From contig NZ_LIQI01000006.1 in assembly GCF_001418105.1 (NCBI RefSeq), forward strand, positions 186,001 to 250,000: a stretch of 64,000 bases of DNA, in the 5' to 3' direction. The DNA is from Lacinutrix himadriensis. GTDB taxonomy: Bacteria > Bacteroidota > Bacteroidia > Flavobacteriales > Flavobacteriaceae. Every line of letters begins with the position of its first letter. Positions within the stretch are counted from its first letter, which is position 1. Below the pieces are notes generated by a model. It ran no database searches. It was not told the DNA's origin and saw only the letters and a list, made by a program, of their open reading frames with translations. Shown one piece after another: positions 1 to 8,120 of this stretch. Both the position numbers and the translations under genes were made by a program.

Positions 1-430
1 GTGTTCTGTCTCCAATAGAGTAGCTACCAACATAAAAATCTGCTTCTTCAATTTCGCAAGAATGTACTTCTCCAAAATCATTTTTAGAAAGGTCGTTTAT
101 GTAGTCTGTGATTTTAAATTTTTCGGTAGCACCAAGCACTAAATCTACACCATGTACATCTGCTAATTCTTGTGGTTTTAGCTGGGCATAACAACCTACT
201 GCTGCCACAAAAGCATCCGGATTAATCTTTTGCGCTTGTTTTACAATCGTTTTAAATCGTTTATCTGCATTTTCTGTAACAGAACATGTATTAATAACAT
301 ATATATCTGCTTCTTCCTTAAAATCTACGCGTTCAAAACCTTCATCTTTAAAGTTTCTAGCAATAGTAGATGTTTCCGAAAAATTAAGTTTACAACCTAA
401 AGTATAAAATGCGACTTTTTTTTGTGCCAT
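1..430 (-). CDS. mtaB: tRNA (t6A37) methylthiotransferase MtaB, N-terminal part
   Basis: The gene is cut by the left edge; 143 codons are visible, reading from ATG at 430. The N-terminus holds the UPF0004 domain of radical-SAM methylthiotransferases, with the three cysteines that bind the auxiliary iron-sulphur cluster at about residues 13 (LGCKLNF), 49 (INTCSVT) and 80 (VGCYAQ). The family adds a methylthio group to modified A37 in tRNA. The LGCKLNFSE start and the later GATEKF stretch fit MtaB (ms2t6A) better than MiaB or RimO, but the radical-SAM CxxxCxxC motif lies outside the window, so the subfamily is inferred from the N-terminus alone. Confidence 0.88.
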   Translation of the reverse strand, partial: MAQKKVAFYTLGCKLNFSETSTIARNFKDEGFERVDFKEEADIYVINTCSVTENADKRFKTIVKQAQKINPDAFVAAVGCYAQLKPQELADVHGVDLVLGATEKFKITDYINDLSKNDFGEVHSCEIEEADFYVGSYSIGDRT

Positions 431-451
431 GAATTGAATAATAAAACGATG

Positions 452-459
452 CAAAATTA
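452..459 (-). promoter_or_regulatory. -7 element of mtaB promoter
   Basis: On the minus strand this reads TAATTTTG, a full match to the Bacteroidota -7 consensus TAnnTTTG, 21 bases before the mtaB ATG. No clear -33 TTG is seen at the usual distance. Confidence 0.5.
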
Positions 460-462
460 CAT

Positions 463-498
463 AAAAAGAGCGTTTTAACTAGTTAAAACGCTCTTTTT
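463..498 (-). terminator. Intrinsic terminator of the T9SS cargo gene
   Basis: A perfect inverted repeat with 18-base arms (arm AAAAAGAGCGTTTTAACT). The minus strand ends in a T-run, so it most likely terminates the gene ending at 518 and separates it from mtaB. Confidence 0.8.
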
Positions 499-517
499 AT
501 TCTTTTAAAAAAAATAT

Positions 518-1360
518 CTAATTCTTGATTACTTTTTTATTAATACTTCCTTTATCGGTTTTTATATGTAGCATATATATACCATTACTTAAATTTGAAA
601 TATTAATTTTAGTTGTATTGGTAAAGCTTAAAACGCTTTTTCCTGTTATATCAAACAACTCTACTTTTTCAATACTATCTGTATTAGCCATATTAATATG
701 AATAAAGTCCTTAGTTGGATTTGGATAAACGGAAATTGCTTCTAAACTGTTATCATCAATACTTAAAGTAACAAAATCTCTAACACTCATAAGTATATGT
801 ACGTCTGGAAAACCAGATCCCACATTTGCCATATCGGTAGGAGAATTGATACTACATCCTGCAGATGAAATATAGGTAGGTGCCGATTGACCTAAATTAT
901 TTGATGCTAGACTAAATTGTGCAGTAGCACTATCTGGTATTTCAATAGTACTAACTAAATAATTTGTAGTTACTGTTGCTACAATTGGGACTGTTTTAAT
1001 AGTTCCGGCATCTGCATCAACAATAGGCACAGGTACTCTAGCTATTTCTGTTAAAGCAGCTCCTGGCAAATCTACAGTTGCCGAATAAATAACAACATCT
1101 ATGGTTAATGGTTCTGTAGGATCTATAATAGCATTTTCTACACCAAAAGAAACTTCCAGAACACTAAATGGAGATACACCCATTGTCGCTATATCAAAAC
1201 TTCTGTAATAAGTATTATCAGAAGTAATTCCTCCTGCTTGACAGGAAACTGTACCTGGTACAATAGTCGTAGGATCTGTAGAATGTGTTAAAGTTGTTTG
1301 GGCATTTATAGCACAAACAAAAAATATACTTAATAAAAATAACATGTAATTTTTTTTCAT
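518..1360 (-). CDS. Secreted protein with T9SS type A sorting domain
   Basis: The 280-residue product starts with a Sec signal peptide (about 1-20, ending INAQ) and ends with a type A T9SS sorting domain (about 205-280: SVYPNPTKDF, then VELFDITGK, then LSNGIYMLHI and a basic end). Such proteins cross the outer membrane through the type IX system and are released or anchored after the domain is cleaved. The middle (about 25-200) is Thr/Ser/Val-rich, probably beta-sandwich, with no catalytic motif that I recognise. It is followed by its own terminator and reads divergently from the solute-binding lipoprotein gene. Its function beyond secretion is unknown. Confidence 0.85.
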   Translation of the reverse strand: MKKNYMLFLLSIFFVCAINAQTTLTHSTDPTTIVPGTVSCQAGGITSDNTYYRSFDIATMGVSPFSVLEVSFGVENAIIDPTEPLTIDVVIYSATVDLPGAALTEIARVPVPIVDADAGTIKTVPIVATVTTNYLVSTIEIPDSATAQFSLASNNLGQSAPTYISSAGCSINSPTDMANVGSGFPDVHILMSVRDFVTLSIDDNSLEAISVYPNPTKDFIHINMANTDSIEKVELFDITGKSVLSFTNTTKINISNLSNGIYMLHIKTDKGSINKKVIKN

Positions 1361-1383
1361 AATTTTAAATTTTAAATGAATAC

Positions 1384-1397
1384 TATTGTATACAATA
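1384..1397. promoter_or_regulatory. Perfect 14-bp palindrome in a divergent intergenic region
   Basis: TATTGTATACAATA is perfectly self-complementary and sits between two divergent genes (starts at 1360 minus and 1418 plus). Its position fits an operator, but no regulator is encoded nearby and the sequence is AT-rich, so this is tentative. Confidence 0.3.
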
Positions 1398-1417
1398 TAT
1401 AACTTTAAATGTTTTAA

Positions 1418-2998
1418 ATGAAATTTCGCTTTCTAGTTTTTATCTTACTTTTAGGTTGTGTCACCAAAAAAGAAAACAAAAACACTGTGTTTCGCTATAA
1501 CGAGCACAAAAATATAGGTTCTTTAGATCCAGCCTTTGCTAAAGACAATGCAGATATTTGGGCAATTCATCAATTATTTAATGGATTGGTGCAAATGGAT
1601 GAAAACTTAAACGTGCAGCCTTGTATTGCCAAAAGTTGGTCAATTTCTCCCGATGCACTTACCTACTCCTTTTTACTTCGTGATGATGTGAATTTTCATA
1701 AGCATGTTCTTTTTAATAAAGATTCTACCAGAAATGTTATTGCTAGTGATTTTGAATACAGCTTCCATCGTTTAAAAGATAAAAAAGTAGCTTCATCTGG
1801 AAGTTGGGTATTAAACAAAGTGGAACATTTTAAAGCAATAAACGATTCTGTTTTTCAAATACAATTAAAACAACCTTTTCCTGCATTTTTAGGATTGTTA
1901 ACCATGAAGTATTGCTCTGTAGTACCAAAAGAAGTTGTTACGCATTATGGTAGTGATTTTAGAGCAAACCCAATTGGTACCGGTCCTTTTTTATTTAAAC
2001 GTTGGGAAGAAAACATCAAACTTGTTTTTAGAAAGAATGTCGATTATTTTGAAAAAGATACAAACGGAAATCCCTTTCCATATCTAGAAGCTGTGGCTAT
2101 TACCTTTTTACCAGATAAGCAAAGTGAGTTTTTACAATTTGCACAAGGTAATTTAGATTTTGTATCTGGTTTAGATGCTTCGTATAAAGATGAAATTTTA
2201 ACTGCTACTGGTACGCTTCGTGATTTGTATGTTCCTGATGTAAATATGATTCGTGGTCCGTATTTAAACACAGAATACCTTGGTTTTTATATGGATACGG
2301 AAGCTAATGAAGTACAATCTAAATTGCTTAGGCAAGCCGTGAACTTTGGTTTCGACAGAAAAAAAATGATGACCTATTTAAGAAATGGGATTGGTATTGC
2401 CGCAAATGGAGGTTTTATTCCAAAAGGACTTCCTGGTTATAATGCAACTATAGGTTATACTTATCAACCAGAAAAAGCAAAAAATTTAGTTGCAAAATAT
2501 ATAAACGAAACTGGAAATAAAAACCCAGAAATCACACTTACTACCACTAGTAATTATTTGAGTTTTTGCGAGTATATACAACGAGAATTAAAAAAAACAG
2601 GACTAAATATTAAAGTAGACGTTGTTCCTGCTTCTGCTTTAAAAGAAGCAAAGTCTAACGGAAAAACAGATATGTTTAGAGCAAGTTGGGTAGCCGATTA
2701 TCCGGATGCCGAAAATTACCTTTCTTTATATTATAGTAAGAATTTTGCACCAAACGGACCAAATTACACCCACTTTAAAAACAAACAGTTTGATCTTTGG
2801 TATGAACAGGCTTTTACAGAAACAAACACTTTAAAAAGGGAAAAATTATATTCTAAAATGGACTCCTTGGTAATGCAAGAATCACCTATTATTCCTATGT
2901 TTTATGATGAAGTGGTTCGTTTTACTAGAAAAAATGTAAACGGATTAGGTATAAACCCAATTAATTTATTAGAATTAAAACAGGTCTTTAAAAAATAA
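1418..2998 (+). CDS. ABC transporter substrate-binding lipoprotein (SBP family 5)
   Basis: The 526-residue product is a periplasmic peptide/nickel-type solute-binding protein (SBP_bac_5). A lipoprotein signal is visible, with the lipid-bearing cysteine at residue 14 (LLLGC). The family signature is present: an N-terminal YNEHKNIGSLDPAF stretch, ASDFEYSFHRL near residue 110, a central ANPIGTGPF loop and a C-terminal PIIPMFYDE segment. The family delivers oligopeptides to an Opp/Dpp permease. No permease or ATPase gene is adjacent, so the partner must be elsewhere and the ligand cannot be read from the sequence. Confidence 0.9.
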   Translation: MKFRFLVFILLLGCVTKKENKNTVFRYNEHKNIGSLDPAFAKDNADIWAIHQLFNGLVQMDENLNVQPCIAKSWSISPDALTYSFLLRDDVNFHKHVLFNKDSTRNVIASDFEYSFHRLKDKKVASSGSWVLNKVEHFKAINDSVFQIQLKQPFPAFLGLLTMKYCSVVPKEVVTHYGSDFRANPIGTGPFLFKRWEENIKLVFRKNVDYFEKDTNGNPFPYLEAVAITFLPDKQSEFLQFAQGNLDFVSGLDASYKDEILTATGTLRDLYVPDVNMIRGPYLNTEYLGFYMDTEANEVQSKLLRQAVNFGFDRKKMMTYLRNGIGIAANGGFIPKGLPGYNATIGYTYQPEKAKNLVAKYINETGNKNPEITLTTTSNYLSFCEYIQRELKKTGLNIKVDVVPASALKEAKSNGKTDMFRASWVADYPDAENYLSLYYSKNFAPNGPNYTHFKNKQFDLWYEQAFTETNTLKREKLYSKMDSLVMQESPIIPMFYDEVVRFTRKNVNGLGINPINLLELKQVFKK

Positions 2999-3002
2999 TT
3001 TA

Positions 3003-3722
3003 TCAGATTTCGATACTAACATCTTCATATAAACTATTATCTATTTTCACTTTTTCTTCAATGATACCCATTACAATTAAATACTGCGAAATACCATAGA
3101 ATAATATAACGGTAACCTTATCATAAAAAAAGTTGTTCTCATAAAATTGCGCTAAAACGGCAACAGAATCTGCTACTACAGAAAATAAAATTCCAATACC
3201 AACGGTTAAATAACTTTTAGCATCTACACCAGATTTTCTTAAATAAGCAAACTGTAATGTAAGCATAGCTACAAAAAGATAAGTTAAGACAGGAATAAAA
3301 TAACCTCCTAGATTATCATATATAATATTTAGAACTACAAAGATGTAAACAAAACAAAAAACAACTATAGGAAGTAACCTAACTAATTTAAAATCATTTT
3401 GATTAGAAAATCTAAAAGTAAAAAACAATTTCCCCAAAATAAAGCCTAACATTCCTAAAGAAAAAAGTAAAGAAACGTCTTTAAATATTAAAAAAATATC
3501 TCCTAAAAGAAAAAAGAATAAAGCTAAAACCATGAAAACAAACTTTCTCTTAGACTTTTCATTATTATTGATCCAATAAAAGAAGACTAAAGAAACTACT
3601 ATTAAAGGCTTAGTAATAAATCTAAAAGGAATAGTATCCAGTCCTAATTTTACTATTATATCAATTATAAGAATGGAAAAATAGAGTATGGAAAAGTGTA
3701 ATTTATTTTTTAAAATAAACAT
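3003..3722 (-). CDS. YhhN/TMEM86-like membrane protein (lysoplasmalogenase family)
   Basis: The 239-residue polytopic inner-membrane protein has about eight predicted helices. The spacing of KPL (residue about 38), LLGDIFL (about 72) and GISQYLIV (about 213) resembles the YhhN/TMEM86 family, whose characterised members hydrolyse the vinyl-ether bond of lysoplasmalogens. In Bacteroidota, which seldom make plasmalogens, the substrate is uncertain. It converges on the solute-binding protein gene, with only four bases between the stop codons. The assignment rests on helix layout and a few motif positions. Confidence 0.6.
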   Translation of the reverse strand: MFILKNKLHFSILYFSILIIDIIVKLGLDTIPFRFITKPLIVVSLVFFYWINNNEKSKRKFVFMVLALFFFLLGDIFLIFKDVSLLFSLGMLGFILGKLFFTFRFSNQNDFKLVRLLPIVVFCFVYIFVVLNIIYDNLGGYFIPVLTYLFVAMLTLQFAYLRKSGVDAKSYLTVGIGILFSVVADSVAVLAQFYENNFFYDKVTVILFYGISQYLIVMGIIEEKVKIDNSLYEDVSIEI

Positions 3723-3867
3723 GATATGTAACGACTAGGTATTATTTTAAGCTATGAAAGTTAATTTACAGCAACTTAAACCAAAAAACAATAAACGCCT
3801 ACCTAAAAACTAAAAAATCAATTAATTTAGAATTATTATTTATAAAGTGATAAAATAAATAATGTAT

Positions 3868-4785
3868 TTAATTGCTGAAAAAATAGTACAAATCATCGCC
3901 ACCTTTTCCTTTAGGTCTAGCGGAAGAAAAATATCCCGATTCTAAATTATCATTAAGCATAAAGCTATAATCATCAAACCTAGAATTTATTGGATCATCT
4001 AGTAATTGCGCTTCACTAAAAGTTCCGTCTTCAAGAATATCACATTTATAAATGTCTAGTTGCCCTTTTCCTTTTGGTCTATTAGATGAAAAATAAAGTG
4101 CGTTATCTTTTCCTATAAAAGGGAAAAGTTCTTTTTTTCTAGTATTTACTTTTGGTCCTAAATTTTCTGGTTTTCCAAAAACATTATTTTCATTAATAGC
4201 AACTCTAAAAATATCAGTACCACCAAGAGTCCCTCGCATTGTAGACACAAAATACATAAATTTACCATCTGGACTAATTGCCGGATGCCCATAGGAAGAT
4301 CTCGGGTTACAAAAAGATGGCACTTTAAAGTTAGTCCAACCAACGCCTTCTACATATTCTCCTATTTCCATTCTTAATTTGGATGCTTTTTGCGATAAAT
4401 TAGCATCTCGTGTAGTATTATAAACATTGGTAGTAATCACCATGTATTTTTTATCGGTTGTATAAAAAGCAGCAGCAGACATATTAAAAGCATCACTGTC
4501 TAACTTACTTGGCAACGGACTAACATTATTAATTTCGCCATCTGGATCTATTTCTCCTTGATATAAGGTTACTAAAGGTGTACCATTAAGAAATTCTTGT
4601 TTTCCTCTTTTGGTTAATAAATTTGAAGTAAAAACGATTTTATTATCTTCTAAATAAGAGACCCCAAAATGATTGTTCTCATCGTTAAGTTTTAAGTTAA
4701 CAATATTCCTTTTATCGTTTTGAGAAAAACCTTTAAAACTAATGCATAACAGCATTAAATAACAAACCCAAAATGTATTTTTCAT
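3868..4785 (-). CDS. Exported PD40/WD40-like beta-propeller protein
   Basis: From ATG at 4785 the product has 305 residues with a clear signal peptide ending in FKGFSQ. A start at 4848 is possible but would add 21 residues before the signal peptide and overlap the upstream gene by 41 bases, so I prefer 4785. The body has repeated PD40-type blades (HPAISPDGKFMYFVSTM; GGTDIFR; NALYFSSNRPKGKGQLDIY; SGYFSSARPKGKGGDDLYYF). These occur in OmpA-linked or TolB-like periplasmic proteins of flavobacteria. There is no OmpA domain here. A scaffold or surface role is inference. Confidence 0.8.
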   Translation of the reverse strand: MKNTFWVCYLMLLCISFKGFSQNDKRNIVNLKLNDENNHFGVSYLEDNKIVFTSNLLTKRGKQEFLNGTPLVTLYQGEIDPDGEINNVSPLPSKLDSDAFNMSAAAFYTTDKKYMVITTNVYNTTRDANLSQKASKLRMEIGEYVEGVGWTNFKVPSFCNPRSSYGHPAISPDGKFMYFVSTMRGTLGGTDIFRVAINENNVFGKPENLGPKVNTRKKELFPFIGKDNALYFSSNRPKGKGQLDIYKCDILEDGTFSEAQLLDDPINSRFDDYSFMLNDNLESGYFSSARPKGKGGDDLYYFFSN

Positions 4786-4807
4786 AATTAGCACAATAGT
4801 AAATAAC

Positions 4808-5986
4808 TTAATAATTGCTTCGCCATTTTTTAGTGTCGTTAAAAACATGTTCTAAAATTGCTTCATCCTCTTCTGTAAAGTCAATATCTCTTCTAGACAT
4901 AACTACTTTAGCAACTTCGAACGCTTTCTTAGTTAAGTATGTTGTAAAACCACTATTCCCTCCCCAGGAAAAACTTGGCACAAAATTTCTTGGAAAACCG
5001 CTTCCAAATATATTTGCGCAAACTCCAACAACTGTGCCAGTGTTGAACATTGTATTTATACCACACTTACTATGATCTCCCATCATTAATCCGCAAAACT
5101 GTAAACCTGTTCTTGCAAAACCCTCTGTTTCATAACTCCAAAGTCTAACTTCTGCGTAGTTATTTTTAAGGTTAGAGTTGTTTGTGTCTGCGCCAAGGTT
5201 ACACCATTCTCCTAAAACGGAGTTTCCTAAAAAGCCATCATGCCCTTTGTTAGAATACCCAAATAGCACCGAATTATTTACCTCTCCTCCTACTTTACTA
5301 TGTGGTCCTACAGTGGTTGGCCCATAAATTTTGGCTCCCATTTTTACTGTTGCATCATTACATAATGCAAAAGGCCCACGAATGATACTTCCTTCCATGA
5401 CTTCTGCATTTTCACCAATATAAATGGGTCCAGAACTAGCATTTAAAGTTGCAAATTCTAGCTTTGCTCCTTCTTCAAGAAAGATATTTTCTGCTGCAAT
5501 GATATTATTAGAACTTGGAATTGGTTGCGATTTTCTTCCTTTTGTTAAAAGTTCAAAATCTTCTTGAATTGCTTCTCCATTTTTAGAGAAAATATCCCAA
5601 GTATTTTCAATTTTTAATATTTCTTGAGTATACTCAATAGCTTCGTAAGTACTTAAGTCTATATCTTCTTGTGCTTCTACAGTAAAAAAAGCAATAACTT
5701 CATCGTCGTTAAAAATAGCTTGATTTTCTTCTAACGAATTAATCATTTCTACCAATTCATAATCTGGAAGATAGGATGCATTTATCATTACATTCTTTTC
5801 CATTTCCACCATTGGATATTTTTCAGATAAATAATCTTCTGTAATTGTAGTGGTTGTAGATCCTAAATGTTTTTCCCATTTTTCTCTAATGGTTAAAATA
5901 CCAACACGAATGTCTGCAACAGGACGTGTATATGTAAATGGAAGTAATTGGTTACGAGAAGGTCCATCAAAAAGAATGTAATTCAT
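4808..5986 (-). CDS. GlmU-family putative sugar nucleotidyltransferase
   Basis: The 392-residue protein has an N-terminal degenerate nucleotidyltransferase region (LFDGPSRNQLLPFTYTRP near residue 6) and a C-terminal left-handed beta-helix of hexapeptide repeats (about 165-340: IYIGENAEVMEGSIIRGPFAL, split here by blade). This is the Bacteroidota GlmU-like family, distinct from true bifunctional GlmU. Members are thought to act in nucleotide-sugar or cell-envelope metabolism, without firm biochemical assignment. It lies directly downstream of rpmE2 on the same strand but behind a terminator, and upstream of the PD40 gene by 22 bases. Confidence 0.82.
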   Translation of the reverse strand: MNYILFDGPSRNQLLPFTYTRPVADIRVGILTIREKWEKHLGSTTTTITEDYLSEKYPMVEMEKNVMINASYLPDYELVEMINSLEENQAIFNDDEVIAFFTVEAQEDIDLSTYEAIEYTQEILKIENTWDIFSKNGEAIQEDFELLTKGRKSQPIPSSNNIIAAENIFLEEGAKLEFATLNASSGPIYIGENAEVMEGSIIRGPFALCNDATVKMGAKIYGPTTVGPHSKVGGEVNNSVLFGYSNKGHDGFLGNSVLGEWCNLGADTNNSNLKNNYAEVRLWSYETEGFARTGLQFCGLMMGDHSKCGINTMFNTGTVVGVCANIFGSGFPRNFVPSFSWGGNSGFTTYLTKKAFEVAKVVMSRRDIDFTEEDEAILEHVFNDTKKWRSNY

Positions 5987-6035
5987 TGGTATAGAGTTTA
6001 AGTGTAAATCAAAAGTAGTCTAAATATTAAAAACA

Positions 6036-6066
6036 AAAAAGCCTTTCAATATTTTGAAAGGCTTTA
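6036..6066 (-). terminator. Intrinsic terminator after rpmE2
   Basis: Arms AAAGCCTTTCAA and TTGAAAGGCTTT enclose a four-base loop, and the minus strand continues into a T-run. It lies 22 bases after the rpmE2 stop. Confidence 0.85.
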
Positions 6067-6087
6067 ATAAAATATCTATAAGCTAAA

Positions 6088-6339
6088 TTATTTTTTAAAC
6101 TTAGCGTATTTAGTTTTGAACTTATCAATACGACCAGCGGTATCAATTAATTTAGATTTACCTGTATAAAACGGGTGAGATGTTCTTGAAATCTCCATTT
6201 TTACTAATGGGTATTCAACACCATCAACTTCTAATGTTTCTGACGTATTTGCAGTAGATTTTGTTAAAAACACATCTTCATTTGACATATCTTTAAATGC
6301 TACTAATCTATAATTTTCTGGATGTATTCCTTTTCTCAT
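6088..6339 (-). CDS. rpmE2: 50S ribosomal protein L31 type B
   Basis: The 83-residue protein begins [11 protein letters not shown] at ATG 6339; a GTG at 6342 would only add one residue. It matches the zinc-free type B form of L31: there is no CxxC pair, and the typical [11 protein letters not shown] segment lies near residue 52 and the [10 protein letters not shown] basic tail at the end. L31 binds the 50S central protuberance and helps bridge the subunits. The gene has its own promoter (6377-6406) and terminator. Confidence 0.97.
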   Translation of the reverse strand: MRKGIHPENYRLVAFKDMSNEDVFLTKSTANTSETLEVDGVEYPLVKMEISRTSHPFYTGKSKLIDTAGRIDKFKTKYAKFKK

Positions 6340-6376
6340 CACTAAATGCTTTAATTTCTTAACTAATTTTGAGGTG

Positions 6377-6406
6377 CAAATTTAAGTATTTTTTACTAAT
6401 GCACAA
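6377..6406 (-). promoter_or_regulatory. rpmE2 promoter
   Basis: On the minus strand TTG (6406-6404), 19 bases of spacer and TAAATTTG (6384-6377) give a full Bacteroidota promoter (TTG-N19-TAnnTTTG), 37 bases upstream of the rpmE2 start. Confidence 0.75.
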
Positions 6407-6514
6407 TATTTTTTGTAAAAATAATTCAATTAAAATGAATTAAAGCAAAAATACGGGATTAATTAGGAAAAGATTTCCACTTTCATTTACATTATTATTA
6501 CTTAATTTATTAAG

Positions 6515-6534
6515 ATTCCCACTTTCGTGGGAAT
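6515..6534. repeat. REP-like palindrome, copy 1
   Basis: Arms ATTCCCAC and GTGGGAAT around a TTTC loop form a perfect 8-bp stem. Related copies lie at 36980-36999 and 48008-48027. It sits in the divergent region between rpmE2 and the DUF4199 gene. Confidence 0.65.
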
Positions 6535-6551
6535 AAAATGTAACGTTTTGC

Positions 6552-6559
6552 TATATTTG
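6552..6559 (+). promoter_or_regulatory. -7 element upstream of the DUF4199 gene
   Basis: TATATTTG matches TAnnTTTG and lies 41 bases before the ATG at 6601. I see no clear -33 TTG. Confidence 0.45.
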
Positions 6560-6600
6560 TTTACTAACAATTCTATAAACTAACAAATCAAAAAATAATT

Positions 6601-7116
6601 ATGGAATCACAAAATGTATCAGTAGCCAGTTTTGCTAAAAATTACGGATTAGTATTAGGGTTAATTCTAGTTCTAATAACAGTTATTATGTATGTAACTG
6701 GTATGCAGTTGGAAGGCATACAATGGCCAATGTATTTATATTATATCATTTTTCCAGCAACAATTATTTATGCTATTAGCCAATACAAAAAAACAAATGC
6801 TAATCTTTTAAGTTTAAGACAAGCTATAAAAATTGGTTTATTGGTTGCAGTAATTAGTGCACTTGTATTTGCAGTTTACTCTCTAGTTTTTAATTATATT
6901 ATAGATCCAGAATTTCAAGGCTTAGCAATGGAAGCTGTTAGAGATAAATTATTAGAAAACCCAAATTTAACCGAAGAGATCGTTGACAAACAAATGGATA
7001 TGATGGAAAAATTTTCTAGTCCATTAATAGCAAACGCTGCATTTATAGCCTTTAGTTCTATTTTTGGCTTAATTTATTCTCTAATTGGAGGATTAATAAT
7101 GAAAAAAGAAGCATAA
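6601..7116 (+). CDS. DUF4199 family membrane protein
   Basis: The 171-residue protein has four predicted helices (about 13-31, 40-58, 78-100 and 145-165), with a charged loop between helices 3 and 4 (EGLAMEAVRDK-type Glu/Lys-rich region, PNLTEEIVDKQMDMMEKF). This layout is that of DUF4199, a family common in Bacteroidota and often encoded just upstream of a polyprenol-linked glycosyltransferase, as here (three-base gap). The two are probably co-transcribed. No biochemical function is known. Confidence 0.75.
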   Translation: MESQNVSVASFAKNYGLVLGLILVLITVIMYVTGMQLEGIQWPMYLYYIIFPATIIYAISQYKKTNANLLSLRQAIKIGLLVAVISALVFAVYSLVFNYIIDPEFQGLAMEAVRDKLLENPNLTEEIVDKQMDMMEKFSSPLIANAAFIAFSSIFGLIYSLIGGLIMKKEA

Positions 7117-7119
7117 TAC

Positions 7120-8076
7120 ATGAATATATCAGTAGTCATACCACTACTTAACGAACAAGAATCTTTAACAGAGTTACATGATTGGATTGCAAAAGTTATG
7201 CATTCCAATCATTTTTCTTATGAAATCCTTTTTATTGATGATGGTAGTACAGACGATTCTTGGAAAATCATTACCCAATTATCACAAAAAGACACCAATG
7301 TAAAAGGTATTCGATTCTTAAAAAACTTTGGAAAATCGCAAGCACTACATGCGGGTTTTGAAAAAGCTAAAGGAAACGTGGTTATTACCATGGATGCCGA
7401 TTTACAAGACAATCCAGACGAAATACCAGAACTTTACAACATGATTGTTAAAGATGGTTTCGATTTGGTTTCTGGTTGGAAAAAGAAACGTTACGATTCT
7501 GTTATATCCAAGAATATGCCTTCCAAACTTTTTAATTGGGCAGCACGAAAAACATCTGGAGTTCAACTGCATGATTTTAATTGTGGTTTAAAAGCATACC
7601 ATAATGATGTTGTAAAAAACATAGACGTAAATGGTGAAATGCACCGTTACATTCCTGTACTTTCTAAAAATGCTGGTTTTACAAAAATTGGAGAGAAAGT
7701 AGTACAACATCAAGCTAGAAAATATGGAGAAACAAAATTTGGTATAGATAGATTTATACATGGTTTTCTAGATTTAATAACCATTTGGTTTTTATCCAGA
7801 TTTGGAAAAAGGCCCATGCATCTCTTTGGTGCTCTTGGTTTTTTAATGTTTGCCATTGGTTTTGGCTTTGCTATATATTTAGGTATAGATAAGCTTTACT
7901 TAAACCCAACAGGTAGACTAATTACCCAACGTCCGCAATTTTATATTTCTTTAGTTACCATGATTATTGGTACACAATTTTTTGTTGCTGGATTTTTAGG
8001 CGAGATTATTTTAAGAACAAAATCAGACAAAAAACGCTATTTGGTTAAAGAGGAAATTGATCTAGCATCCATTTAA
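7120..8076 (+). CDS. Family 2 glycosyltransferase, DPM1/GtrB-like
   Basis: The 318-residue protein has an N-terminal GT-A domain (about 1-225) with [13 protein letters not shown], the [11 protein letters not shown] nucleotide-binding loop and the [13 protein letters not shown] metal-binding DxD. Two helices follow (about 235-258 and 268-295). This is the architecture of polyprenyl-phosphate glycosyltransferases such as GtrB, which load a sugar from a nucleotide donor onto undecaprenyl phosphate at the inner membrane. The sugar cannot be deduced. It follows the DUF4199 gene by three bases. Confidence 0.9.
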   Translation: MNISVVIPLLNEQESLTELHDWIAKVMHSNHFSYEILFIDDGSTDDSWKIITQLSQKDTNVKGIRFLKNFGKSQALHAGFEKAKGNVVITMDADLQDNPDEIPELYNMIVKDGFDLVSGWKKKRYDSVISKNMPSKLFNWAARKTSGVQLHDFNCGLKAYHNDVVKNIDVNGEMHRYIPVLSKNAGFTKIGEKVVQHQARKYGETKFGIDRFIHGFLDLITIWFLSRFGKRPMHLFGALGFLMFAIGFGFAIYLGIDKLYLNPTGRLITQRPQFYISLVTMIIGTQFFVAGFLGEIILRTKSDKKRYLVKEEIDLASI

Positions 8077-8091
8077 TCTTTAGCATTTCCG

Positions 8092-8099
8092 TATTTTTG
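8092..8099 (+). promoter_or_regulatory. -7 element of the phosphohexomutase promoter
   Basis: TATTTTTG matches TAnnTTTG. It overlaps a TTG at 8097 that could be read as an alternative start codon, which argues that translation begins at the ATG at 8121. Confidence 0.55.
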
Positions 8100-8120
8100 C
8101 ATAATAATTACATTTACAAC

